A DNA stretch of 64,000 bases, taken from Mytilus californianus (lineage: Eukaryota > Mollusca > Bivalvia > Mytilida > Mytilidae). Within the stretch, counting starts at the first letter, position 1. Every line of letters begins with the position of its first letter. The position numbers and the translations under genes were made by a program. The notes beneath the pieces were generated by a model, which was not told where the DNA came from, did not search any database, and worked only from the letters and a program-made list of their open reading frames with translations. Positions 20,700-33,200 of the stretch are shown piece after piece. The stretch is from NCBI RefSeq assembly GCF_021869535.1, contig NW_026262734.1, positions 112,421,588-112,485,587 on the forward strand. Direction: 5' to 3'.

Positions 20700-23600
20700 A
20701 GCTGATATGTAATTCTACAATAAAGGATGAATGGATGTAAAGATGTCTGTGTCTAGTGGCAAATATTACATGCACAATCTTAATGTGACATGACTCGTAG
20801 ATTATTTGAGGAGATTATTTGATGATAGCTGAAGAAAAGTTAACAATGGCGGTGCACCATAATAAAACAGGTCATAAACAAGAAACAACAAAATAAACAT
20901 ATCAAAATAATTTATGATATTTGAATGGATGTTAAATATCACAATACATAACAGAATACTGTTATACAGGCTTATACACAACACATAAGGCGCTCACACA
21001 TGTACACACACAACTTTCATACACTTTTATGGCAAGTCCTATACAATACAACCTATAATAAATGCCATCACAGTCATCTTTGTGGTACCTTCGGCAAATT
21101 AAACCTACTGGCAGAAAAATAAAAAAATTGTTTGGAAGAGTTACTATAATGTTTGGCAAAAGTAGGAACATGGTATGTACATCAGTAAAAAACAAAAAAA
21201 TAGAAAAAAACCCTTACATCTAATTATCCCTGTCTGGCCCTTAAAACTTGAAACTAATAAACCTCCTAAATTTCAACATTAGGCACTATATAGTTTTTCC
21301 TATAATTTGAAAAATAATTTGGAAGTATTTTTCATTTGAGTTTATATTTTCTGGACGTAAATTACTAAAAATTTCCACTTGAAATAAAAGGCCCTTGCAC
21401 CAACGTAAAATAATGTACAATTTTGGCATATACGTTTAAACATAATACTGTACCAGGAGATATATTTGCCGAAGGGTATACCTAACAAAATGTTAATATA
21501 GACGTCAAACTAATATAGCGTTGTCAACAGCATATAAATATCTAATCATGTGATACTGATCTAATGATATATCATACATGTAACGAATATTATCGAAAAA
21601 TATCTCGAAATCTCTGACACATTGATGAATCTTTTCGAAATAATTATTCAGGAATAAAACTGTAACATCAAGCTGTATTGTTTTCCCCAATACTTAAGGT
21701 ATAATTTTAGTATAATGTGTCCAGTTAACCAAATTGATATCTGCCTTAGTAGAAATACTGACCAATTGTTAATCAAAATTTGAAGGAAACACTGTTGAAT
21801 TTAAGTGCATTTTTAAAGGTCAAAATAATTAAGATGATTAGAACCTAGCTTTCCATAGATAATGATAAAGTTTCATCTGAGGAGAATGTAACAGAGACTG
21901 TCAAGATTTGAACAGATGATTACAAATAAAAATGCCAACAAATGCAGTTTGGTCTGAACTGAATAAGGGAAGTAACCCACAACGTGATTTTGAATAGAGC
22001 TAATTCATGTATCACAGTTACAATACTAGCCAGATAGCTTTTGGACAGGAGCTAACTCACAATATATCTTGAAAGTAGGGAGCTTAAGCAATGTGTGTCT
22101 TCAAACAAGGGAGCTAACTCCCATATCACATTTACTGTACTAGCAAAATATTTTATAATGCTACATAACAGGATTTTCTAGTCCTTTGCTAAATAAAAAT
22201 GCAAACCGGTCTATAAAATGCCATTATTTTTGTCAAAGATAACTCTATACAGTTTGATCAGTAAAGCAGGATTTCTCAAATAAGAAAACCGAAAAAAAAG
22301 AAAAAGAAAATCAAATTAAGCTTTCTACCTTTTATACTTATCAATTTATTTTGATTTTCTAGTTTTCTCATTTCCCAATCAAACATACAAGAAATATGTA
22401 TAATTATAATTTAAAAATCCTAAACAAACAAATACCAGTAATTTACATCTTAAAAGAGAAGAATCGGAATGCTGGACAGTATGAAAATAGTTTTTGGAAA
22501 AAATTAAGACTAATATCAGACTTGTCAAATGAATAAATAAACATATACACAAATTTACAATGAATTGACTTAGCACCATAACAAAATACATCAAGGCCAT
22601 GTCAAAAAAATCTTTGTTGACTCAAGCTAACTTTTTATTTTGGGATGCAGCAGGATGGCCAATACTTTGTTAGTTTGAAGTAGAATGACATCCCAGCATC
22701 CTATATTATGAGACTTATTGAATATTTAAATCAATTGAAATTGATTTGATTGTAATTAAAACATATTTTGGTTAAAAAAAAACATATTCACTAATTCTTA
22801 TTATATTCTAAAGGGAATAATTTCAATAATTTTGCTACTTTAGAAAAAAAAAGTGAAAAATTTGTGGCCTAAATTTTTGTAGATTTAACCTTATAGTCCA
22901 CACTGTACTATAGTTTTGTTCTCTTCCAAATGTACATCCATTAAAGATGTATATTTCAGAAACAGATCTAGGATACCCAATATAGGCTCATTTGTTCCTC
23001 AAAGGCAAGACAAAAAAACATTTCCCATTTTTCTTAATACATGTGTAAGTTGGTGAAAATAAAATCTTTCAATTCGAATGAGGAATGTGACTGAAGAAAA
23101 AAATATTTTTCTTATAAATAAATAAATTATATCACAACCTTGACAGTTCACAACACAGTTATGTAAACATAATTTTGATTATCTATTTTTTGGCAACAAA
23201 ATACTGAAAAAATTCATTTGTTGTCAAACCTTATAATTTATAACATACAAAAATAACATGATTTTCTTTCCTCAGCTTTTAAAAATATCTAATAAATTTT
23301 AAGAGTTCACCAAATTTCTTCCTTAGTACAGCCTATTATACATGATATATGTGTTTCAAAGTTTTAGCAACTTAAAAAAAAAGGCTGAGCAAATTAATAC
23401 AAAGAAAAACTTATAGCCTTAATAAATAACCTAACTTTTACAAATGTTAAATTTACAGTAAATAATTTCCAATGAAAGCTCTGTAGTAAATCTCAGAATC
23501 AACCCAGTGTAATGTAAAAAAGATATTTGGGTACTGTGTGCTGTTTCTCTTTAACAAAGACATTAATGGTACCAGCTTTACTGCACCAGAGGCACATCAC

Positions 23601-24027
23601 CACAAGAAATATCTCTTCAGTGATGACAACATTTACATTGATTCATTTTACCGTTAGGTAAATTATTCATGTAGAATGTAAAATCAGCTTTTAAAATATT
23701 ATTTAGCAGTACAGCACCCTTCAAAATAATTAAAATGAAAATGACCTCATACTTATGTATTTAAGTTTCTTTGTAAATCAAATGAAATAGTGTATGGAAT
23801 TTATAGTTAAAACAACATCTTTTCTTTGTTATTTCATTATCAAATCAAAAAAAAATTTCTTAAATTTTTTGTATGCATTTTTAATGCACAGAGATTTTTT
23901 CGAGGCAAATGTACTATTGTTTTAAATTTTTATTACATTCTTTTCTTTAGAATATATTTTTGTTTTCATTTAATAATTACACTGGGTTGAAGATGTACAT
24001 GAAACTATCTATATATTTTTGTGTATG
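20700..24027 (-). other. Probable 3' UTR and downstream flank of RIM-BP
   Basis: AT-rich sequence after the RIM-BP stop with no strong ORF and few dispersed repeats, unlike the introns. Several minus-strand AATAAA hexamers occur (for example at 22634-22639 and 22345-22350). I cannot tell which ends the transcript. A degenerate direct repeat containing 'gagctaactc' lies at about 21960-22110. Confidence 0.4.
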
Positions 24028-24204
24028 TTATCTTGTCAACTTTTTGAAAATATTTTTTCCTTTTGATAAGAAGCTGCTTCCTTTGCGTTTTTGCTTGACT
24101 TCATCTGGTGTAGTAGACCGGGAATCAGTTTTCTGATTAGAGTTATCTAACCTATCCTGTGGTAGAGGCTCCACTGTGGCATGTGATCCCACCCTCTGTG
24201 TCTG
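24028..24204 (-). CDS. RIMBP2: RIM-BP terminal coding exon (basic tail)
   Basis: 177 nt including TAA at 24028-24030, phase 0. Encodes QTQRVGSHATVEPLPQD, a Ser/Thr-rich part, and a Lys-rich end (KQKRKGSSFLSKGKNIF, then KKLTR). Acceptor TTTCAG|CAG is a NAGNAG tandem site, so an isoform lacking one Gln is possible. The 6.7 kb intron before it is long, but phase and composition agree. I know RIM-BPs often end in a basic tail; exact homology is inference. Confidence 0.75.
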   Translation of the reverse strand, partial: QTQRVGSHATVEPLPQDRLDNSNQKTDSRSTTPDEVKQKRKGSSFLSKGKNIFKKLTR

Positions 24205-27200
24205 CTGAAATAAAATAAAAATAAAAAAAACTTTGTAAAATACATTTCAGTATTTAGAACAAATATTTTGTAAGATTATGAGTCTAATACTATTCCATTT
24301 GAAAAATGTTGAATTAAAGCTAAAAAGATGACAATAGAAATTTTATTTTATCAGAGAATATGAAAACCTTAAAAAATAAAATAAACATTTTTTTACAGGG
24401 TTCCCACTCTTATTTGAAATCCAAATGTCACGAACTTTCAAGGACATTCACTTTTTTCAAAGATGTTAGCAGAAGGCAAAGATAAAGAAAAGATAAGTTA
24501 GCATTGACTGTAAGACATTTGAACAAGCCTCCATTTACAGGAGCAACATGACAGGTGCCGCATGTGGAGCAAGATCTGCTTACCCTTCTGGAGCAATTGA
24601 TATCACCCTAAATTACATGGTGTTTTTTTTTTAATTCTTGTTGTTTTCAGGGGAATTTTAAGGCCTGAAACAACTAAAAAAAAATCCAGGCTATTTACAA
24701 ATTTTAAAGGTGGATACCTATTTTTTTTACACATGGAAATAACATATATCCTCTCTTGTTACACAGCACTGTTGTATACAATTGAAAATAATGTCAAAAT
24801 TAAACGTACAAAATGTTTTTAATTTGAATTTCTTAATTCAGAAAACAAATTTTCCTCTTTCTCAGTCAAAAAATTAATCACACCCACTTCCCTCAAAGAA
24901 ATCAATGCAAAAATTTTCATTTAATGTCTATAAAGTGAGAAAAAATACCACTTCAAAGAATGTTAATTACACACCAACCAACTAGCCATTCTAACAAAAT
25001 ACACACATTTTCAACAAATATCTCACCTTTTTCACTGAAGAAAAAAATACCATAATAAAAATCAAAACTCCATTTTTTTCCCTAATTCATACAAATTCGT
25101 GCCCAAATTCTAGATCACAAATACTAAATATGAAAAATTTTACTACAGAAAATTGGTATCAGGTGTGTCTTTTTCTTATATTGTTGGTTATATAGATATA
25201 AGAAGATGTGGTATGAGTGCCAATGAGACAACTCTCCATCCAAGTCACAATTTATAAAAGTAAACCATTATAGGTCACAGTACGGTCTTCAACACGCACA
25301 CCGAACAGTAAGCTATAAAGTGCCCCAAAAATTATGTTGTTTTAATAATAGATATACCCCACATCAACTTTAAGTCATATTATGATTTTTAAATTTATTT
25401 GTCCTATTTGTTCTGATGTTCTGTAAATTCAAAGGTTTTTGCCATAATTTTATTACTGTGAAATAAGTGATTGGAGATTGAAAGCATCAAACTAAAAACA
25501 ACTGCTATCTAAAATTCTTATACAACTACTTATAGGCATTATTTCAAATAATTATTTACCAAAATTAATATTTTTAGTCAATCAACAATAATGGAATTAA
25601 TAAATGGATTAAGTATGGGACTTCTCAACTCTTGATGACGTACAGATGGTCATGTATATGGAAAGTCGTCAGGCATACCATTTTAATACAAGTAGGTAAC
25701 ATTCATAACCTTTAAACACCGTCAAAAATAAAAATGATTACTTCATTCATATACACAAAACTAGAGGCTCTCAAGAGCCTGTGTCGCTCACCTGTATTTA
25801 CTGATGCTTTGGAAATCATGTAAAATAAGGTTAAAATCATAATTAATAGTATTAGATATTAGATATTATGATGATATCTAAGATAATAACAAAAAACTGC
25901 AAATTTTTTGTAAAATTACTAACTCAGGGGCAGCAACCCAACAACAGGTTGTCGGTTTCGTCTGAAAATTTCAGGGCAGATAAATCTAAATCTGATGAAC
26001 ATTTTTGCCACCTGTCAAATTTGCCCTTAATGCTTTAGTTTCAGAGATATAAACCAAAAACTGCATTTTACCCCTATGTTCTATTTTTAACCAAGTCGGC
26101 CATGATGGTTGGAAGGCGGGGTCATCGGACAAATTTTTTAAACTAGATACCCTTATAATGATTATGGCCAAGTATGGTTAAATTTGTCTTAGTAGTTTCA
26201 GAGAAGAAGATTTTTGTAAAAGATTACAAAAATTTACAAAAAATTGTTAAAAATTGACTATTAAGGGCAATAACTCCTAAAGGGGTCGACTGACAATTTT
26301 GGTTATGGCAACTTATTTGTAGATCTTACTTTGCTGAACATTATTGCTGTTTACAGTTTATCTCTATCTATAATAATATTCAAGATAATAAACAAAAACT
26401 GCAAAATTTCCTTAAAATTACCAATTCAGGGGCAGCAACCCAACAACAGGTTGTCAGATTCGTCTGAAAATTTCAGGGCAGATAGATCTTGACCTGATAA
26501 TCAGTTTTACACCAGAGGAGAAAATTTTTGTAATAAGCTAACGACGACTGACGTCGACGACGGACGACAAGTGATGAGAAAAGCTCACTTGGCCCTTCGG
26601 GCCAGGTGAGCTAAAAATATATGGTTAATTTCAAAAGCTAAACCTACTGAAAAAAGTTCGAACCAAAACCATATATAAACCTAAATTTCTAAAAATACCT
26701 CATCTTTTCTTATTATTTCATTTCCTCATCACTTAGTGAGCGATGTCCTTTCAAAAGTGATTGAAATGAGTTTCTAAGCATTTGTATGAGTGTTTTAGAT
26801 CTAAAAGTTGGGTTGAAAATTTGTTTTATTTCATCTGTATTCATGCTGCTGTTGTCGTCAGAGTTTTCTACTGTTGTCCAACTAAAATTGAAGAAGTTCA
26901 ACTCAATTTTATTTGATCCCCTAAATACTAGGTAAGGGCAGATAACTGAATTGACCAAAATTTATTCAGTTTGCATGCTACTGACAACCCTATCCAGTGG
27001 GAGGGGCATAGAATGCTTCCCCCCAAAAAAAAAATTTTGTTTTGTTTTCGTTATTTACTAGTTATATGACTTTTTAGCATAACATTATTCAAAAAAAATT
27101 TCATCAGATCAGCTGGGCTGTATATATTATGTTTTCTAGAATTACAAGAATTACACCCCCTTTCAAAAATCTTGGTTCTGCTTCTGCTATCTTCCCCAAA

Positions 27201-30200
27201 ATTACAATGGTATTCCACTTAAAAGGTATGAATTTATGGCAGTTTTTTAAATTTAACGCATGAACTTTTTTTTTTTTTTAAATTAGACCAACTAATACAT
27301 ACTACTGACACCCTTTCATATCATAGAAATAATGTTAACATAGCAAATTTTACGTTTGTGTATAAATGTTTGCACTTATCAACACTTGTGTAAATCAAAT
27401 AGTGAGAATAGTTGTGCTTCTTACTGACAAGTCTGTGTATAACTCCCCAATAACGGAAAATGTAAAATCGGAAGAAAAGAAAGTGTGTCATGTGTCACGA
27501 GTGTAAGATAGGAAGAAAAGAAAGTGTGTCAGGTGTCACGAGTGTAAGATAGGGAGAGTGTCGTGTGTCACAAGCATTCTAATGGAATCTGCTGTAGAGC
27601 TTACTTTACCACTACTCAAAAGAATACTTTTTCAACAAAGTCTTTCAGTAAAACTGGGTTTTAAAATAGCATTGGAAGTTCACCATCTGATTAAAGATTA
27701 ACATTTATGTATTTTACTCTTGGCCAATTATTCTAATAGATTGAACAAGTTTCTATTGTCTTCAGTTGATCGACAGGTATTCTTTTCAGTTTTGTGAAAT
27801 CACTAATTTTTCAATCATATTGTGGGAATGAATAAAAGTATGAGCACATGTCCTGATCTGTCATAAAAGTATGAGCACATGTCCTGATCTGTCATCGAAT
27901 TATGAGCACATGTCCTGATCTGTCATCAAAGTATGAGCACATGTCCTGATCAGTCATAAAAGTATGAGTACATGTCCTGATCTGTCATCAAAGTATGAGC
28001 ACATGTCCTGATCAGTCATAAAAGTATAAGCACATGTCCTGATCTGTCATCAAAGTATAAGCACATGTCCTGATCTGTCATAAAAGTATAAGCACATGTC
28101 CTGATCTGTCATAAAAGTATAAGTACATGTCCTGATCTGTCATAAAAGTATGAGCTGATGTCCTGATTTGTCATCAAATAATGAACTTTTAATGATATTT
28201 TCAAACTTGGTGCATTCAGCTAACAATAGTACAATTTTTACATTTTCTACATAATTGGTTTGAGCACTTGTTCAATCATCAATGGTAGTATAAAGCTTAC
28301 ATGTGTACAATATCCCTTCTGCCATTTTGAAGCACTGCTTGCAAACACCAATCATTTAGTGCAAAAGTGTGCAAAGTTCATGCAATCTCTTTACATTCTC
28401 ATGCAATTCTTGTATTTGCTGAAATGCTTATTGCTTCAGAAAATGTTAAATTTCAAATAGAAAAAAAGAGAGTTTTATAACTTGAATTAAAAAAGGCTCG
28501 CCTAGCTTTTCTAATTGTTTCATAGCGAGTTCAAGTAAATTTTATATTTTCCAACTATACACGAATATTGTTTGTATGCTGCAATAACATAAAATAGTTG
28601 AATTTGTCCTTGAAAGAAATCAACATGATATAAATATGGATAAGTTAATACAAAAAGAAGTTACTTTATTAAATGATATTGTTGTCTATATGTCATGTAG
28701 GTTTAATCTAAAAGTCATGATTCTTTTCAGAATTTTTTAAAGATTTACATACAATTTTACTTATCAACAAACATTTCAGCAACTCTAATCTGTGAACCAT
28801 TTCCAAAACTATCTAACGTTCAATAATAAGCTGCATTGGCATAACTAAAGCTCGCACAAATGTTCAGTTTTGGAAATGGTTGAAAGTGTGCAATTATGTT
28901 TACTGAGCAACCGTTACCTAGGGGACGGCTGTTGTCATGGTGATATCACAGGGGTCTGGAAAAACAAACAATAAATATACCATGTTTTTTCTAATCTGAA
29001 TCAAAATACTAAAATATATTTTCCATTTCTCATCACTATCACAAAAGAATTTAATTAGAATTTTCAATGCATTATCAAACAACTGAAAATCATATTAGCC
29101 ATCGTCATTAAATATTTACACTTTATTATTCCTAATAAAAATTTGAAATGTACAAAAATACATTTCCCTTATGATCAACATTAAAAAAATAGTTGATCTA
29201 TGACCAAAAGAATTCTTTTATGGCCTTCTTATGGTGTATCTGTCTTGCTACAATGCATTTATCAAAAAAAGAAAAAAAAAAGAAGAAAAAAGCAACTATG
29301 ATGTGTTTTTTTTTTGGCCTTATCTGTTATCCTGTATACTAACTATTTTTTTGTATCTTTGTTCAGAAAATATCAAATATCAATAAATACAAAAAAAGGT
29401 ATAAAAAGTGAGTGAGTGCATTTATATATTAAATTTAGACACACTTTTTGTGCAGATAATTGAAACGTATACAGATATGTGTTCTGTGTTTTGTGATATA
29501 ATAAACAAATGAAACCCAAATTCTAATATTTGAAAACATCGAAATGAAAAATAGTAAATTTATTTGGCAAGCTTTTATGAGCTAAATGGACAAAAGAAAG
29601 CCATATCAATGAAAACTAAAAAAATATCCAATCATTGAATAAAGGGAAAAAAATGGCTTAGAAATGTAACCAACAATTAAACAGATTAAGAAAAACTGGC
29701 GTTTTTTAATAAATATATAATCTTGAAAAGAAATAAAAAATTGAAATAAGTTTAATTTGTACATCAATAAGGTCAAAGATGTCAGTGATGATAATTAATT
29801 TTGATTCTATAGCATTTTTTGGTAATCTTAAAACTCACATGGTATATTTTTAAAAATAATTAAAAACATTACAAAAACAAAATAACTGACAGATATATAC
29901 ATATATCAATTCAGGTTCATTGGCCAATGTTTTAACCCTCTGACAATGTATACTGAGTCTTATCTCCAAAACCCTTTTACTCATCAAATTTGCAAAGACT
30001 TTTTTTCATTATTGAATGAGTAGGAGGGTTGGCAGGCACATGAACTAAAAACAATGATTTTTAAAGAGGAACCATCTTAAAAGTATTAAGTTGTAAAATT
30101 AAAATTCATTCTGTTAAAGTAGCCTCAGTATAAACTATCAAGGTTGTTTCATGCTGAAAGTGTCCAAACAAAAGTGTGATATTAATTCAACACATATACA

Positions 30201-33200
30201 AATATAACATAAGATATAGGAAGAAAACCAATCTTAAAAGTAAGGATCACACATTACAGCATGCCATGTTCAGAGAAAACCACATTTTACTGTATGCCAC
30301 TTTAAACAAACTTTGCAAACCCTTGTTTAAAATTGAAAAAGAATATTGATGTCAAAATTCATACAATTTGGTCTAAAAAAAACAATATCTTTGCTATAAA
30401 AGCTATATATAATTTGAACAGTTTGATTAAATTTTTGCTTTTTTTTATTACAATTTAAAAACTCATTCAAGTCAATAATTGAATGCAAAAATTAATTATT
30501 CACAAGTGTAAAATTATTGTTTTGCAATAAAACATTAAAAAGTAGATTCTCTTTTGAAATAATAATTAAAAACAATGTTAAATCAAGAGTCAAACACATC
30601 AATTGATAATTCATGCAAATTATTCATATGAAGAATTTAAATTACAAAAATCTGAAAAAACTAAATTGTCCTTAATATGGCTGAAATATTCATAAGGTTA
30701 CTCAACAATTAACAATCAAACAATCAGAAAATGAATAAATGATTTTCATCAGGATCAAAGAGTAGACAGAAAGGGTTTGCAAGAGATTTAGAATAGTTTT
30801 AAGTTTTGTTGGCAAACAGAAGGTGCTAAAGTGCAATGTTGCAACCAAAATCAGTGAAATCAAAACAAATCAACAAAAATTTGACAACACTAAACATGCA
30901 TGGAGAATGTTGGATCTCTTACTGTATCTGACTGGCGAGACAGAGTGGCGAGACTTTCTCCTGACCTGGCGGGTGATACAACGCTAGCACTCTCCATGGC
31001 TTCATCGTCTGTAAGTGGCGCCTCCTGGAGGAAGTTAGAAGGAACGAGGCCTCGCCTTCCATTGTGTTCGCCCATGAAGAAGCCGTCATCATCCATTTCA
31101 CCATAAACCATAATTATGTCCCCTACTTTAAATGAAAGTTCAACCTGAAATAAAAGGATTTTGATAATGTTACATTTGTCAAGATGGGGTACTTGCCAAT
31201 GAAATGCAACATTTTACTGTATTTATTTAGGATATAACACATTTAGAACATAAATTTACATATACAAATTTGTTGATAATCTGTTTTTATATAGTTTTAT
31301 CTTTGATTTCATGAAGGAATACTGGTTGGCAGAATTTTCAAATTTTCCACTTTGTCCACTTCAAATTCATAATTTATACATTGTCTCAAAATTTTTATTT
31401 TTTTTTGCACTCTGCTCAAAAACAGGATGAAATACGCTGCAAAACCATTGCATTCTTAAATATCATCAGATCAGTAGTCAGTGCTTCAGTACCAACATAA
31501 TTTAAAACATTTACTTATTTCAAATTCCCCGTTGATAAATTTATAAATTATTTAGAAACTAAGGTTTTCAACTCCCTCAGGCAAAGTTGACCTCAGACAA
31601 ATGTGGGTATTTGTTTTACGTCTCTTTTGGTCATATAGCTGATGACTTTTCAGCTTGTATGAGTGTTTCTGATGAAGGTAAATACAAAATAGTGCCTCAG
31701 ACACACAAATTTTACCAAGTGTTAATTGCATTTTCTAGATGTTTCTAATACTTGTATAACTAAATTGTATATATATGAAACAATGTATAGTAATCACATA
31801 ATTCTTTAGTTCTTAGCCCTATTTATAGAAATTGTCTTACCTCTGCATCTACATTGGGTGAGAGTTCCTGTGGGTCGTAATCATACAAAGCTACCATACG
31901 CCTCATGTTATCAGAATCGTAGACTGGTAACATACTACTGGGACTAGTCGACAGTTCATCAGAACTTTTTACTGGCTTGATAAAATGATCATTACCTGTC
32001 AAATAAAATGTTTACGATTAATTGTTGTTTCTTGATGTCCAGTAGCAAGTATTTTATGCATATTCAGAATGAAAAGGTGTTCGCAAATATGATTAAACTG
32101 TTCAGGTTTACAATAAGAGATGTATCATAGGTAAAATTCATGGGGGGTGTCTCAACATACAAATTTAGGTACAGACGCCCAGCTGGGGTTTAAGAAACAC
32201 CCTCAATCATAAATTGATTTACATGAAAATCCCTACCCATTCATATAATTAATAGGAAAATGACAACACATTTATTAATATTTCCCAACTATAATGACAT
32301 CTTATTTAGAAGTTAACCACATATTCATATTATTATATAAAGAGATCAGAACACAGTTTTTACATATATCTAAACAGAAGATGAACATTTGTCGATCTCT
32401 TTGACATTCCAAAACAGTGACCATTACCAGCGGCACGTCTGTGTATATATCTGTATAGGAAAAGAACCCCCCCTGGTAATATTAGGATGTAAATTGTCAT
32501 TTTTTGGTAAAATGAAAATAACATATAAGCATTATGACATAGAAATATATGGGGAATGCACAAATTTGAAAGTTGTCTATCACTTATATTTTTCTTTTTC
32601 CTGGTTTTTCATTTTATCCCACAATGCCAAGAAAAACCCAGCAATATCAATTTCTCACTAATACTTCTACCTTTACTACTACTACTCTAAAACAAGCACT
32701 CAGACCTATTTTTTATTTCATTACAATTTTTATTATGTTACATTATTGGTGAAAAAGTTTTTATTTTTGAATTTATACAGCCTAAATCCTTAAGCATCAT
32801 CATTGAGGTCTTACCTATTAATTGAGCATTGATATTAAATGTAGTTCCTTGACTCTCTTTAAGCAGTTGGTCAGCTAATTCGTCATCATCTACCTGAACT
32901 TCAGAAACCATGTTACAGGGGACATAACCTACTCTGCCATTAGATTCTCCGCGATAAAACCCGTCAGCATCTTTATCACCAAATATCTGAAAGATAAATA
33001 GAATAGTTTTATCATACAGAACTCTTTTAAACGAAGAGGTTGGAACAGATATCTCCTTTTTACCGAGTCCCAAACAATCAACCCACTAAAACAATGGCCA
33101 TAACCAAGATAACTAAATTCAAAGCTATTTTTTATATTATTATTTCATAAGCACACAAAGTAGACATTAATAGCTGTTATGAGCCACAATTTCAATATAA

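Noticed and set aside
30900..31106. 68-codon + strand ORF
   Set aside because: Antisense shadow of the RIM-BP SH3-III exon.
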